DNA of 64,000 bases, taken from contig NZ_QNRE01000001.1 in assembly GCF_003315035.1 (NCBI RefSeq), positions 593,224 through 657,223 on the forward strand, given 5' to 3'. Position numbers and translations under genes: made by a program. This DNA comes from Nocardia puris (GTDB taxonomy: Bacteria; Actinomycetota; Actinomycetes; Mycobacteriales; Mycobacteriaceae). Below, in pieces: positions 1 to 7,919 of this stretch (position 1 is the stretch's first letter; every line of letters starts with the position of its first letter). Under the pieces are notes generated by a model, which saw nothing but the letters and a program-made list of their open reading frames with translations, was not told the DNA's origin and searched no databases.

Positions 1-207
1 GGCACCTACAAGGTCGTCGGTGAGCCGTTCACCACCGAGAACTACGGCATCGGCCTGAAGAAGGGCGACGACGAACTGCGCGGCAAGATCAACGACGCCA
101 TCGAGGCGATGTTCGCCGACGGCAGCTGGGACCGGGCGTTCCAGGAGACAGTGGGCCAGGCGGCCAGCTACCCCACCCCGCCCACGCCGACGGTCGACCG
201 GTACTGA
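1..207 (+). CDS. gluB: Glutamate ABC transporter substrate-binding protein, C-terminal end (5' truncated)
   Basis: The window opens inside this gene. The last 68 residues are present, ending with a Pro/Thr-rich tail and TGA at 205-207. The sequence has the closing features of periplasmic amino-acid-binding proteins: an ENYGIGLKKGD stretch, then a helix (INDAIEAMFADGSWDRAF). In Gram-positives this protein is a membrane-anchored lipoprotein that captures glutamate and hands it to the permease. The next two genes on the same strand are the permease pair, which matches the gluABCD order of Corynebacterium. The lipobox and N-terminal lobe lie outside the window. Confidence 0.85.
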   Translation, partial: GTYKVVGEPFTTENYGIGLKKGDDELRGKINDAIEAMFADGSWDRAFQETVGQAASYPTPPTPTVDRY

Positions 208-222
208 TCTCACCACCCTCGT

Positions 223-256
223 GCGGGTGGTCCCGGCGGATCCCGGGACCACCCGC
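223..256 (+). other. Intercistronic RNA hairpin between gluB and gluC
   Basis: A perfect 14-bp inverted repeat (arms 223-236 and 243-256) encloses a 6-nt loop. It starts 16 nt after the gluB stop and has no following T-run, so it is not a typical intrinsic terminator. Such hairpins after binding-protein genes often protect the upstream mRNA from 3' exonucleases. The binding protein is then made in excess over the permease. That role is inferred from position and fold. Confidence 0.6.
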
Positions 257-312
257 CTCGATCGCAGGCCGCCCGCGCCGCGATCCGTCCTGATCGGAGG
301 CACGCACCCACC

Positions 313-993
313 GTGTTCGATTTGATCTCCAAGTACGACACCGAGCTCCTGGACGCCTTCTGGACGACCATCCAGCTCGCCGTGCTGTCCGCGATCGGCG
401 CCCTCGTGCTCGGCACGATCGTCGCGGGCATGCGCGTTTCGCCGGTACCGGTCGCCCGCTGGGTCGGCGCGGCGTACGTCAACATCTTCCGTAACACCCC
501 GCTCACGCTGATCCTGCTGTTCTGTTCGGTCGGCCTCTACACCCAGTTGCAGATCAAGCTGGCCGCCGACGGCCCGGATTCGCTGGCGAACAACAACTTC
601 CGGTGGGCCGTGATCGGCCTGTCCATCTACACCGGCGCGTTCGTCTGCGAGTCGCTGCGCGCCGGCATCAACACCGTCGCGATGGGACAGTCGGAGGCGG
701 GCCGCTCGCTCGGCCTCACCTTCACCCAGAACCTGCGCTTCATCGTGCTGCCGCAGGCTTTCCGGTCGGTGATCGCCCCGCTGGGCAGCGTGCTGATCGC
801 GCTCACCAAGAACACCACCGTCGCCGCGGCCATCAGCGTCGCCGAGGCGTCGTTCCTCATGAAGAACATGCTCGAGACCGAGGCGGCGCTGCTGCTCATC
901 GGCGCGATCTTCGCGACCGGCTTCGTGATACTCACGCTGCCGATGGGTCTGCTGTTCGGGTACTTCGCCAAGCGATACGAGGTGGCGCGATGA
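313..993 (+). CDS. gluC: Glutamate ABC transporter permease GluC
   Basis: This 226-residue membrane protein is one half of the heterodimeric permease that imports glutamate. It has the HisM/GltK permease pattern: a hydrophobic helix near residues 10-35, an NIFRNTPL segment typical of polar amino-acid permeases, and a cytoplasmic EAA-like loop around residues 120-145 (GQSEAGRSLGL followed by VLPQAFR) that contacts the ATPase. The last helix ends near residue 215. It starts at GTG 313 with GATCGGAGG upstream as a ribosome-binding site. Its TGA overlaps the ATG of gluD by 4 nt (ATGA), indicating translational coupling. The ATPase gene gluA would be expected before gluB, outside the window. Confidence 0.9.
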   Translation: MFDLISKYDTELLDAFWTTIQLAVLSAIGALVLGTIVAGMRVSPVPVARWVGAAYVNIFRNTPLTLILLFCSVGLYTQLQIKLAADGPDSLANNNFRWAVIGLSIYTGAFVCESLRAGINTVAMGQSEAGRSLGLTFTQNLRFIVLPQAFRSVIAPLGSVLIALTKNTTVAAAISVAEASFLMKNMLETEAALLLIGAIFATGFVILTLPMGLLFGYFAKRYEVAR

Positions 994-1889
994 AGGCACA
1001 GGCCTCTGTTCTCTTCGACGCCCCCGGGCCGAAGGCGCGGCTGCGCAATCACTTCTTCTCGCTGCTGGTGCTGATCGCGGTCGTGGCCGCGGGCTGGTTC
1101 GTCTACCGCGGCTTCGACGAGCAGGGCCAGTTCGCGGCCGACAAGTGGACGCCGTTCCTGGACGGCGACGTGTGGAGCACGTACCTGATCCCCGGTCTGC
1201 GCGGCACCATCGTGGCGGCGCTGCTGTCCATCGTGCTGGCGCTGGTGCTCGGCACCGTGTTCGGCATCGCGCGCCTGTCCGACCACCGGGCGGTGCGCTG
1301 GGTGGCGGGCACGATCGTCGAGGTCGCCCGCGCCATCCCGGTGCTGATCCTGATGATCTTCCTCTACGCCGTGTACGGGTTCTACGACGTGTTCGACTCG
1401 GAGTACCTGGCGCTGGGCGCGGTCGTCACCGCGCTCACCATCTACAACGGCGCGGTGATCGCCGAGATCGTGCGCGCGGGCATTCTCTCGCTGCCCAGGG
1501 GGCAGACCGAGGCGGCGGTGGCGCTGGGCATGCGCAAATCGCAGCTGATGCGCCTGGTGCTGCTGCCGCAGGCGGTGACGGCCATGCTGCCCGCGCTCAT
1601 CTCGCAGATGGTGGTGGCGCTCAAGGACTCCGCGCTGGGCTACATCATCACCTACGAGGAGATCGTCCGGAACGGCATGTCGCTCGGCGCGCTCGAGGGC
1701 AACATCATCCCGTCGCTGATCGTGGTGGCGATCATCATGATCCTGCTCAACAGCGCGCTCAGCTGGACGGCGACGAAGGTGGAGCAGCGCCTGCGGATCC
1801 GCAAGCGCACCAAGGGCGGTGCGGTGCTCGCCGCGGACTCGGTCATCACCGACGCCGCGCCGGGCGTGGACGTCACCAAGAAACCCTGA
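990..1889 (+). CDS. gluD: Glutamate ABC transporter permease GluD
   Basis: This is the second permease subunit, 299 residues. The N-terminus has a cytoplasmic stretch (to about residue 25) and one hydrophobic helix. A periplasmic segment and a core of further helices follow, with the EAA-loop pattern GQTEAAVALGMRKSQ before VLLPQAV. The C-terminal tail is charged (VEQRLRIRKRTKGG), as in GluD proteins. The start ATG at 990 overlaps the gluC stop. A strong terminator follows 14 nt after the stop, so this is the last gene of the transport operon. Confidence 0.9.
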   Translation: MKAQASVLFDAPGPKARLRNHFFSLLVLIAVVAAGWFVYRGFDEQGQFAADKWTPFLDGDVWSTYLIPGLRGTIVAALLSIVLALVLGTVFGIARLSDHRAVRWVAGTIVEVARAIPVLILMIFLYAVYGFYDVFDSEYLALGAVVTALTIYNGAVIAEIVRAGILSLPRGQTEAAVALGMRKSQLMRLVLLPQAVTAMLPALISQMVVALKDSALGYIITYEEIVRNGMSLGALEGNIIPSLIVVAIIMILLNSALSWTATKVEQRLRIRKRTKGGAVLAADSVITDAAPGVDVTKKP

Positions 1890-1903
1890 TCCACGCGACG
1901 ACG

Positions 1904-1940
1904 AGGCGGCCCGCGAATCTCGCGGGCCGCCTTCGTTTTT
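1904..1940 (+). terminator. Intrinsic terminator of the glu operon
   Basis: A perfect 12-bp GC-rich stem (1904-1915 with 1921-1932) with a 5-nt loop is followed by TCGTTTTT. It lies just after gluD and faces the convergent dehydrogenase gene. The stem is symmetric, but the T-run is on the gluD side, so it mainly serves the plus strand. Confidence 0.9.
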
Positions 1941-2001
1941 CGTGAGGAGCGACGACCGATCCCGGCTCGTCGGCGATCGGTGCGGGTGACCGATCGCGAC
2001 G

Positions 2002-2865
2002 TCACCCGTTGTAGCGGTAGAACCCCTCACCCGTGGCGATGCCGAGCTTGCCCTTGTCGATGTAGTTCGCCTTGAGCCAGGCGGCGAGCTGCTCGCCGTC
2101 GGCCTCGCCGCTGTTGGCCAGGATGTTGTACGGGGTGGTGAGGCCGATGATGTCGAGGATCTGGAACGGGCCCATGGGCGCGCCGGTCGCGATGCGCCAG
2201 GTCTTGTCGACGGCCTCCGGGTCGGCGTAGCCGCCCGCGGCCAGCGCGATGCCCGAGTTCAGGAACGGCACCAGCAGCGAGTTCAGCACGTAACCCGCCT
2301 TCTCCTTGTGCAATTCGATCGGCACCATGCCGATGTTCTCCGCGAACGCGACCACCGCGGCGAACACGGCCGGGTCGGTGTCGGCGGTGCCCATCACCTC
2401 GGCGGTGTTGAACTTCCACACCCGATTGGCGAAGTGCAGGGCGAGGAACTTGTCGGGACGGCCGGTGGCGTCCTCGATATCGCTGGGCAGCAGCGTGGAG
2501 GAGTTGGTCGCGAAAATGGTGCGCTCGGGCGCCAATTCGGCCAGTTTGCGGTAGGTGTCCTGTTTGATGGTCAGCACCTCGGGCACCGCCTCGATCACCA
2601 GGTCCGCGTCTTTGACGGCGTCGGCCAGGTCGGCGGTCAGCGTAATGCTCTCGGCGGTCCGCCCGGCCTTGCCGCCGCCCGCGCCCTCGACCTCGGCCTC
2701 GTAGGTGGTGACGAGCGTCGCGAAGCGGTCGCGCGCGGCGTCGAGCGCTTCGTCGTCGATGTCGTAGGCGGTGACATCGAAGCCGTGGAACGCGGTCTGG
2801 AAGGCGATCTGCGAACCGAGCACCCCGGTTCCCAGAACGGTCACCTTGCGAATATCGATGGTCAT
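2002..2865 (-). CDS. 3-hydroxyacyl-CoA dehydrogenase (3-hydroxybutyryl-CoA dehydrogenase type)
   Basis: This 287-residue NAD-dependent dehydrogenase is predicted to oxidise 3-hydroxyacyl-CoA or reduce the 3-keto form in short-chain acyl-CoA metabolism. A Rossmann motif (VLGTGVLGSQIA, residues 9-20) and an acidic residue ending the second strand (AYD) indicate NAD binding. An LALHFANRVW segment corresponds to the family's catalytic-histidine region, and the C-terminal helical domain follows. The length equals the stand-alone HBDH/FadB2 type, with no fused hydratase. Start ATG at 2865 is chosen because GGAGGAG lies 6 nt upstream; an open extension further upstream is low-complexity. It is transcribed toward the glu terminator and diverges from a MarR gene that could regulate it. 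Confidence 0.85.
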   Translation of the reverse strand: MTIDIRKVTVLGTGVLGSQIAFQTAFHGFDVTAYDIDDEALDAARDRFATLVTTYEAEVEGAGGGKAGRTAESITLTADLADAVKDADLVIEAVPEVLTIKQDTYRKLAELAPERTIFATNSSTLLPSDIEDATGRPDKFLALHFANRVWKFNTAEVMGTADTDPAVFAAVVAFAENIGMVPIELHKEKAGYVLNSLLVPFLNSGIALAAGGYADPEAVDKTWRIATGAPMGPFQILDIIGLTTPYNILANSGEADGEQLAAWLKANYIDKGKLGIATGEGFYRYNG

Positions 2866-3181
2866 GCCGGTACTCCTCCCTTCACCCTGTCTCGGTAACA
2901 CCTCAGCGAACATCGTACGGGGCCGGGCCGCGCGACCGGTGCGCTTCGCGCCCGCCCGCGGCACCGGCGTGCCCTCGATTCCGGGCTCGGCGTTCGCGCG
3001 GGTTTCATACCGCCGCCGCCGTGCGTTTGCCGGAAATCACATTTCGCCGGTACGAATCCGCGACGCCGTCGCATGAATACATCGAACACTTTCGAAACGG
3101 CGGAGAAATATTCCCGCCCGAGAAGTCACGGAATACCGGTTTCGGCGGAACCGCGACCATTGGCGGCGATACGATGGAACC
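2866..3181. promoter_or_regulatory. Divergent intergenic region between the dehydrogenase and MarR genes
   Basis: These 316 bases hold no supported gene. The part around 3040-3130 is less GC-rich than the surroundings (for example GAAATATTCCC) and is the likely place for the two outward promoters and a MarR operator. I cannot pick out a convincing palindrome or promoter by eye. Confidence 0.4.
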
Positions 3182-3631
3182 ATGCCGAAAGAATGCGCAT
3201 CCCGTGATCAGGTCGCCGGTTTGGCGGCGCGACTGGCTCAACTGCTGGATGCGCATTCCCGCGCGGTCGCCGAGCAACTGGGCATCACCACCTCCCAGGT
3301 CGTCGCGCTGCGCGAACTCGACGGCCCGATGACGTTGCGCGAACTCGCGACGCGGATGGCCTGCGAAGCGTCCAACGCCACCTACGTGGCCGACCGGATG
3401 GAGGCGCAGTCGCTGATCCGCCGTGAACCGCACCCGCGGGATCGGCGCTCCAAGCAGGTCGTGCTCACCGAGAGCGGCGAGCGCTGTCGCGCCAACGTGC
3501 TGGCCGCCCTGTCCGCGCGGTCCCCCTTGGACGCCCTGGATGCCGGTGAGCAGGAACAGCTTTCGCGCTTGCTGAGCAAGGCGGTGGATTCGTGCGCCGA
3601 GGAGCGCCTGGCCGCCGCTACGGGTCGCTGA
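3182..3631 (+). CDS. MarR family transcriptional regulator
   Basis: This is a 149-residue winged-helix repressor. A helix-turn-helix region spans about residues 38-85 (ITTSQVVALREL, then MTLRELATRMACEASNATYVADRM). The wing follows, with the family signature REPHPRDRRSKQVVLTESG (D-x-R near residues 84-95). MarR proteins bind as dimers to palindromes, often near their own gene, and release DNA on binding small aromatic or oxidant ligands. It diverges from the hydroxyacyl-CoA dehydrogenase and overlaps the last 14 nt of the convergent flavin reductase. It could control either neighbour; the divergent one is the usual target. Confidence 0.85.
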   Translation: MPKECASRDQVAGLAARLAQLLDAHSRAVAEQLGITTSQVVALRELDGPMTLRELATRMACEASNATYVADRMEAQSLIRREPHPRDRRSKQVVLTESGERCRANVLAALSARSPLDALDAGEQEQLSRLLSKAVDSCAEERLAAATGR

Positions 3632-4118
3632 CCAGCGCGCCGGCGTAGCGGCCCCGGTAGTACAGCAGCGGGCCGGGGTCGGCGTCCGCCACGCCGACGC
3701 GCAGCACCCGGCCGATCACCACCTCGTGGTCCCCGCCGTCGGCGACCGAGGTGATCTCGGCGTCCACCCAGGCCAGGCTGCCCGCCAGCACCGGATTGCC
3801 GGAACCGGGCGCCGGAAACCATTCCACCGCATCGAATTTCCGCTCGGCCTTCGAGCCGAAGACCCCGCTGACCGGGCGCTGATCGCCGGCGAGCACGCTC
3901 ACGGCGAACGAGCGGGTGCGCGCGATCACCGCCCAGGCCCGCGAGGTGCGCGCCGGACAGAACAGCACCTGCGGCGGCGACAAAGACAGCGCGGTGAACG
4001 ACTGGCAGGCGAAGCCGTGCGGTTCACCGTCCTCGACGGTGCAGATGACGGCGATGCCGGTGGCGAACCGGCCCAGGGTGTCGCGAAAGGCGTGCTGATC
4101 GACGATCGTTCGGGTCAT
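3618..4118 (-). CDS. Flavin reductase (FMN-binding split barrel, HpaC type)
   Basis: This 166-residue protein is predicted to use NAD(P)H to reduce FMN or FAD and supply it to a two-component monooxygenase. It matches the flavin_reduct fold: FRDTLGRFATGIAVICT at the start, the flavin-contact segment GFACQSFTALSLSPPQVLF (residues 35-53), then SFAVSVLAGDQ. The late segment DHEVVIGRVLRVGV resembles the conserved H-x-hydrophobic-G-x-V. It is the last gene of the minus-strand biosynthetic cluster, 10 nt after the oxidoreductase. Its likely partner is the luciferase-like monooxygenase at 6652-7785. Confidence 0.85.
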   Translation of the reverse strand: MTRTIVDQHAFRDTLGRFATGIAVICTVEDGEPHGFACQSFTALSLSPPQVLFCPARTSRAWAVIARTRSFAVSVLAGDQRPVSGVFGSKAERKFDAVEWFPAPGSGNPVLAGSLAWVDAEITSVADGGDHEVVIGRVLRVGVADADPGPLLYYRGRYAGALVSDP

Positions 4119-4128
4119 GGTGGTCCGC

Positions 4129-5124
4129 TCAGGTCGTGAGAACGATTTTCCCGGCGACGTGGCCGGTCTCGCCGAGCCGGTGCCCGTCGGCGGCGCGGTC
4201 CAGCGGGAAGGTCGCCGCGAGGTGCGGCGTGAGGACGCCGTCGGCGAGCAGTTCCTCCAGGGTGCACATGCTGTAGTGGTCGGCCTCGACCAGCATCAGC
4301 TTGTGCCGTAGTCCGGGACGCGCGGGCAGCCGCTCGGTCCGGTTCAGCGCCAGCGACACGATGGTGCCGCGCCCGTCGCGCAGGGTCCGCGCGGACCGGT
4401 CCGGGTAGTCGCCGCCCACGCAGTCGATGACGACGTCGATGTCGTGCGCCTCGTCCTCGAACGGGGTTGTGGTGTAGTCGATCACCTGGCACGCGCCGCA
4501 CTCGCTGACGAAGTCGTGGTGGCCGCGGCTGGCCGTCGCGACCACGTGCGCCCCGTGCCCCGCCGCCAGCTGGGTGGCCAGGTGACCCACGCCCCCGGCC
4601 CCGGCGTGCACCAGCACCCGGTCGCCCGGACGCAGGTGCGCGGTGTCGATCAGCGCCTGCACGGCGGTGACGCCGGCCAGCGACACGGCGGCCGCGTGCG
4701 TGTGGGGCACGTCCCTCGGCTTGGGCACCAGCGCCCGCGCGGGGGCGACCACGTATTCGGCGGCCGCGCCATACCCGCCGGGGTAGGGCAGCATGCCGAA
4801 CACGTCGTCGCCGACGTCGTGGAGAGTGACGCCGAGCCCGACGCATTCCACCGTGCCGGACACGTCCCAGCCCAGCACGCGCGGCGGCGCGCCCGCGGGG
4901 ATCGCGCCGAGGAACCCCTCCGCGCGCCGGTGCACCCAGTCGGTGGGGTTCAGGCTGGTCGCCGCGACGCGCACCAGCACCTCCCCCGGGCCCGGCCGCG
5001 GCACCGGCACGGTGACGAGCTCGAGCACGTCCGGATCACCGAGCCGGTGCTGCCCGACCGCGGTCATGGTGGGCGCGCGCCCGTCCGCCACCATCGCGGC
5101 CGGACGACTGTCGTTGCCGATCAT
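4129..5124 (-). CDS. NADPH-dependent quinone oxidoreductase / zinc-independent alcohol dehydrogenase
   Basis: This 331-residue member of the medium-chain dehydrogenase superfamily has a GroES-like domain (VPVPRPGPGEVLVRVAATSLN, N-terminal third) and a Rossmann domain with GDRVLVHAGAGGVGHLATQLA for the dinucleotide. The structural and catalytic zinc cysteines are absent, as in quinone reductases and enoyl reductases. It probably reduces a double bond or carbonyl of a pathway intermediate. ATG 5124 is chosen because of GGAGGG upstream. It lies 44 nt downstream of the ATPase gene and 10 nt before the flavin reductase, so it is likely cotranscribed. The substrate is unknown. Confidence 0.8.
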   Translation of the reverse strand: MIGNDSRPAAMVADGRAPTMTAVGQHRLGDPDVLELVTVPVPRPGPGEVLVRVAATSLNPTDWVHRRAEGFLGAIPAGAPPRVLGWDVSGTVECVGLGVTLHDVGDDVFGMLPYPGGYGAAAEYVVAPARALVPKPRDVPHTHAAAVSLAGVTAVQALIDTAHLRPGDRVLVHAGAGGVGHLATQLAAGHGAHVVATASRGHHDFVSECGACQVIDYTTTPFEDEAHDIDVVIDCVGGDYPDRSARTLRDGRGTIVSLALNRTERLPARPGLRHKLMLVEADHYSMCTLEELLADGVLTPHLAATFPLDRAADGHRLGETGHVAGKIVLTT

Positions 5125-5168
5125 TCGTTCCCTCCCTGGATGATCCGGCACCGCGGCCGGTCCCCCGC

Positions 5169-6029
5169 TCAGTAGCGCAACGCGTAGCTGATCCGCCGGT
5201 AGAGGCTCTTCTCGCGCTGCGCCTCGTGGAAGCGGGCATCGGCCTTGAGATCGTCGAGGTCGGTCGCCACCCGGTGGCGCGCCTGCTCGATCGCCTCCTC
5301 CACCGGCACCGCGATCGGCAGATCGAACAGCTCGATGATGGTGGTCACCCGCTCGGCGATGGTGCCGCCCACCACCCGGTAGGGAATCTCGAGATCCTCG
5401 AGCGCGGCGATGAGCAGATCGTCGGAGAGCCGCCGGAACGGCTCCGACACCGGGCGGTGCCCGTCGGGTTCCATGTCGAACTCGACCGGCAGGTGCACGT
5501 ACGCGTCGTAGATCCGCTTGGCGCGCGCCCGGGTGATATCGCCGAGGGTGTCGGTGTAGCGCTGGTAGAACCGCTTGACCGGGAAGCCCACGGCCTTCTT
5601 GATCCACTGGAACCACCAGGTCGCCCCGGGGTTGATGCCCACGCGCATGCGCGCCTCGAAGTACACCCACTCGTGGAACACGCCGCCGTCGGAGATGAAC
5701 GGCCCCGGCCCGGATTCGTTGTGCACGCGCTCCTCGAAGCGGCGCAGCCCCAGTTTCACCAGCTCCATGGCGTTCAGTTCCATCACCGTCTTGCCCGGCA
5801 CCAGGTCCACGAGCAACTGGCGCGAGGTCTTGGCGTGCGTGCGCGGCAGCCCCGTGGCGATAGACAGCGCCTCGGTGGTGGTGGATTTGCCGGAGGAGAA
5901 GGTGCCGGAGATCGCGAGCTTGAGCCGGGGGTTGTCGCGGAAACTCGGCAGCGCCATGGTGGGCGCGACGCGCTCCTTCAGCGGCGTCGCCGGGCCTCGT
6001 TTGGCGGTGATCTCGGCGAATGTGGTCAT
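5169..6029 (-). CDS. P-loop ATPase, AAA_28 (NadR/Ttd14-like) family, first of a pair
   Basis: This 286-residue P-loop NTPase has a Walker A (GTFSSGKST, residues 42-50) preceded by a beta strand, as in the NadR-kinase-like AAA_28 family. A second marked motif, SDGGVFHEW (113-121), is shared with the gene directly upstream. YVHLPVEFDMEPDGHRPVSE follows, where a small-molecule kinase would hold its lid. An extra C-terminal region of about 50 residues is absent from the partner. The ATG overlaps the partner's TGA by 4 nt. Family members phosphorylate or bind small ligands or lipids; the substrate here is unknown. Placement inside a biosynthetic operon suggests a substrate-activating or resistance kinase. 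Confidence 0.75.
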   Translation of the reverse strand: MTTFAEITAKRGPATPLKERVAPTMALPSFRDNPRLKLAISGTFSSGKSTTTEALSIATGLPRTHAKTSRQLLVDLVPGKTVMELNAMELVKLGLRRFEERVHNESGPGPFISDGGVFHEWVYFEARMRVGINPGATWWFQWIKKAVGFPVKRFYQRYTDTLGDITRARAKRIYDAYVHLPVEFDMEPDGHRPVSEPFRRLSDDLLIAALEDLEIPYRVVGGTIAERVTTIIELFDLPIAVPVEEAIEQARHRVATDLDDLKADARFHEAQREKSLYRRISYALRY

Positions 6030-6652
6030 GTCAGAACCCCTTTCGGGTGGGTGGAGCCGACGATCCCGGTGAGCTGGTCGAGCCGCTCGTCGACGGTGTC
6101 GCCGGTGAGCACGTGCACCGGCAGGCGCGATCGGGCGCCGATTTCGGTGATCATGGCGTCGGTGTGCGCGCGGAACAGCTCGTCGATGGGCGGGTCCTCA
6201 TCCGGCTGCGGCCACCGGGTAGGCAGATGGACGAGCAGGGTGTAGGTGGCGTCGAGGTAGCGCTCGACGTGGGGGTAGGGCGCCCAGAACAGCGAGAGCG
6301 TGCGCGTCAGATCGTCGGCCGGGACCTGGGCGCGGTCGGCGCGCCGGCGGGTGCCCGGATAGGAGCCGTAGCGCAGACGCAGTGCGCCGTAGACGAATTC
6401 GTGCAGCACGCCGCCGTCGGAGACGAAGCTGTCGTGGCGTTCGGCCGCCCGGCGCGCCGCGTACCGCTCCACCGTCAGCCCGAACAGCTGCGCGGGCGTC
6501 CAGTCGTGCACGTTCTCGCCGGGGTCGGCCGGGTCGAGGCGCATCGGCCCGTCCGCCTGCACGGCCGGTATCCCGAGCGCGGCGGCGGCCGCGGTGGCCA
6601 GGGTCGTCTTGCCCGCGCCGTAGGCGCCGAGCAGCGCGATCCGGATGCCCAT
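6026..6652 (-). CDS. P-loop ATPase, AAA_28 (NadR/Ttd14-like) family, second of a pair
   Basis: This 208-residue paralogue of the adjacent ATPase has Walker A GAYGAGKTT at residues 9-17 and the shared motif SDGGVLHEF at 78-86, with the same following Y/R pattern. A late HLPTRWPQPDEDPP segment aligns with HLPVEFDMEPDG in the partner. Its start overlaps the stop of the luciferase-like gene by one base (TGATG), and its stop overlaps the start of the second ATPase (ATGA). The three are therefore translationally coupled. Two tightly coupled paralogues suggest a heterodimer or two consecutive phosphorylation steps. No function can be assigned from sequence alone. Confidence 0.75.
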   Translation of the reverse strand: MGIRIALLGAYGAGKTTLATAAAAALGIPAVQADGPMRLDPADPGENVHDWTPAQLFGLTVERYAARRAAERHDSFVSDGGVLHEFVYGALRLRYGSYPGTRRRADRAQVPADDLTRTLSLFWAPYPHVERYLDATYTLLVHLPTRWPQPDEDPPIDELFRAHTDAMITEIGARSRLPVHVLTGDTVDERLDQLTGIVGSTHPKGVLT

Positions 6653-7785
6653 CAGCGCACCGGAACCGGCACGGGCGCCTCGGCGGCGGCCGCCCGGTCG
6701 GCCTGCCACCGCTTGCTCCACGCGATCGAATCCAGCCCGCGCGCCGTCGATCCGGTGAACACCGGCGCGACCTCGGTGGCCAGCAGTTCGTAGCTGCGCT
6801 TGGTGGCCTCCCAGGACGCCCAGTTCATCGAGTACGCCAGGAAGGTGCCGAATCCGCCGGTGCGGTCCTGGAGTTCGGCGATCGCGGCCACCGCGTCCTC
6901 GACCGACCCGACGATCGCCCGCTTCTCGGCGACGGCGGTGCTGATGTCCTCGCGCGGCGACGCCCCCGGGGTGACGGGTGCGCCGACGGCCTCGCCCCAG
7001 TAGTTGTGCATCCACCGGCCGAAGCCGTATTCCGCGGCGGCGTAGGCCTCTTCCCTGGTCTCGGCGATGTGGATGGGGACGGCGATCCGCCAGTCGGCGC
7101 GGTCCACGGTCGTGCCGTGGGCGGCCGCCGACTCCTCCGCGATCCGCCACTGCCCCGCCAGATCCGCACCCGGCCAGCCGGGCGGCGGCGCGCCGAACGA
7201 GAGCAGGCTCAGGCCGAATTCGGCGGCCACCTGCGGTCCGAACGGCGACCCGACGCTCGACACGGCGAACCCGATGCCGCCCTTGGTGTACGGGGGCAGT
7301 TGCATGCGCGCGTCGACCAGGTCGTACCAGTCGGTGTGCTCGGTGAGGCGCCGGTCGCCGTTGACGAGTTCGATGATCGTCGGCAGCGCCGCCTTGGTGC
7401 GCGGTTTGAGCTCCTCGGCCGGGACGCCGAGCATGTAGGCGTCGTTCGGGGTGGCGCCGGGGCCGAGGCCGAGGATGTAGCGGCCGCGGGTGAGGTGGTC
7501 GAGCAGCAGCGCCCTGGTGGCGATGTGGAAGGGGTGGTGGAACGGCACGGTCACCACGCCGTTGGCCAGCACGATGCGGCTGGTGCGCACGGCGGCGGCC
7601 GCGATCATCGTCTCCGGCGCGCCGATCAGCGGCCAGCCCAGCGAATGGTGCTCGCCGAACCAGCATTCGTCGAAGCCGAGCCGGTCGGCGAATTCCACCA
7701 GTTCCAGATCCCGGTGGATATTGACGTGCGGGTCGGTTTTCGGATCGTGCAACGGCGAAAGAAATATCCCGAATGATGTATCCAT
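6652..7785 (-). CDS. LLM-class (luciferase-like) flavin-dependent monooxygenase
   Basis: This 377-residue TIM-barrel monooxygenase of the bacterial luciferase superfamily uses reduced FMN and oxygen. The N-terminus (FGIFLSPLHDP, ADRLGFDECWFGEHHS) is typical, with EHH near residues 44-46. RGRYILGLGPGATPNDAYMLG follows at the flavin-phosphate region. Start ATG 7785 is preceded by GGAGGAAT. A flavin reductase at the end of the same gene string can supply the reduced flavin. Luciferase-like enzymes in biosynthetic clusters perform hydroxylations or Baeyer-Villiger oxidations; the substrate here is unknown. It heads a tight coupled set with the two P-loop ATPases. Confidence 0.85.
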   Translation of the reverse strand: MDTSFGIFLSPLHDPKTDPHVNIHRDLELVEFADRLGFDECWFGEHHSLGWPLIGAPETMIAAAAVRTSRIVLANGVVTVPFHHPFHIATRALLLDHLTRGRYILGLGPGATPNDAYMLGVPAEELKPRTKAALPTIIELVNGDRRLTEHTDWYDLVDARMQLPPYTKGGIGFAVSSVGSPFGPQVAAEFGLSLLSFGAPPPGWPGADLAGQWRIAEESAAAHGTTVDRADWRIAVPIHIAETREEAYAAAEYGFGRWMHNYWGEAVGAPVTPGASPREDISTAVAEKRAIVGSVEDAVAAIAELQDRTGGFGTFLAYSMNWASWEATKRSYELLATEVAPVFTGSTARGLDSIAWSKRWQADRAAAAEAPVPVPVR

Positions 7786-7919
7786 TATTCCTCCGTCGGC
7801 CGGTTGAATCGGCGCCTACGAGTGCGTATCGGCACGGAAATCGAATCCGTCGACCCAGATTCGCATATCCGCCGCGCCATGTCCTGTGCGCAATGAGAGT
7901 ATGTGTGCGGCCAACAGGC

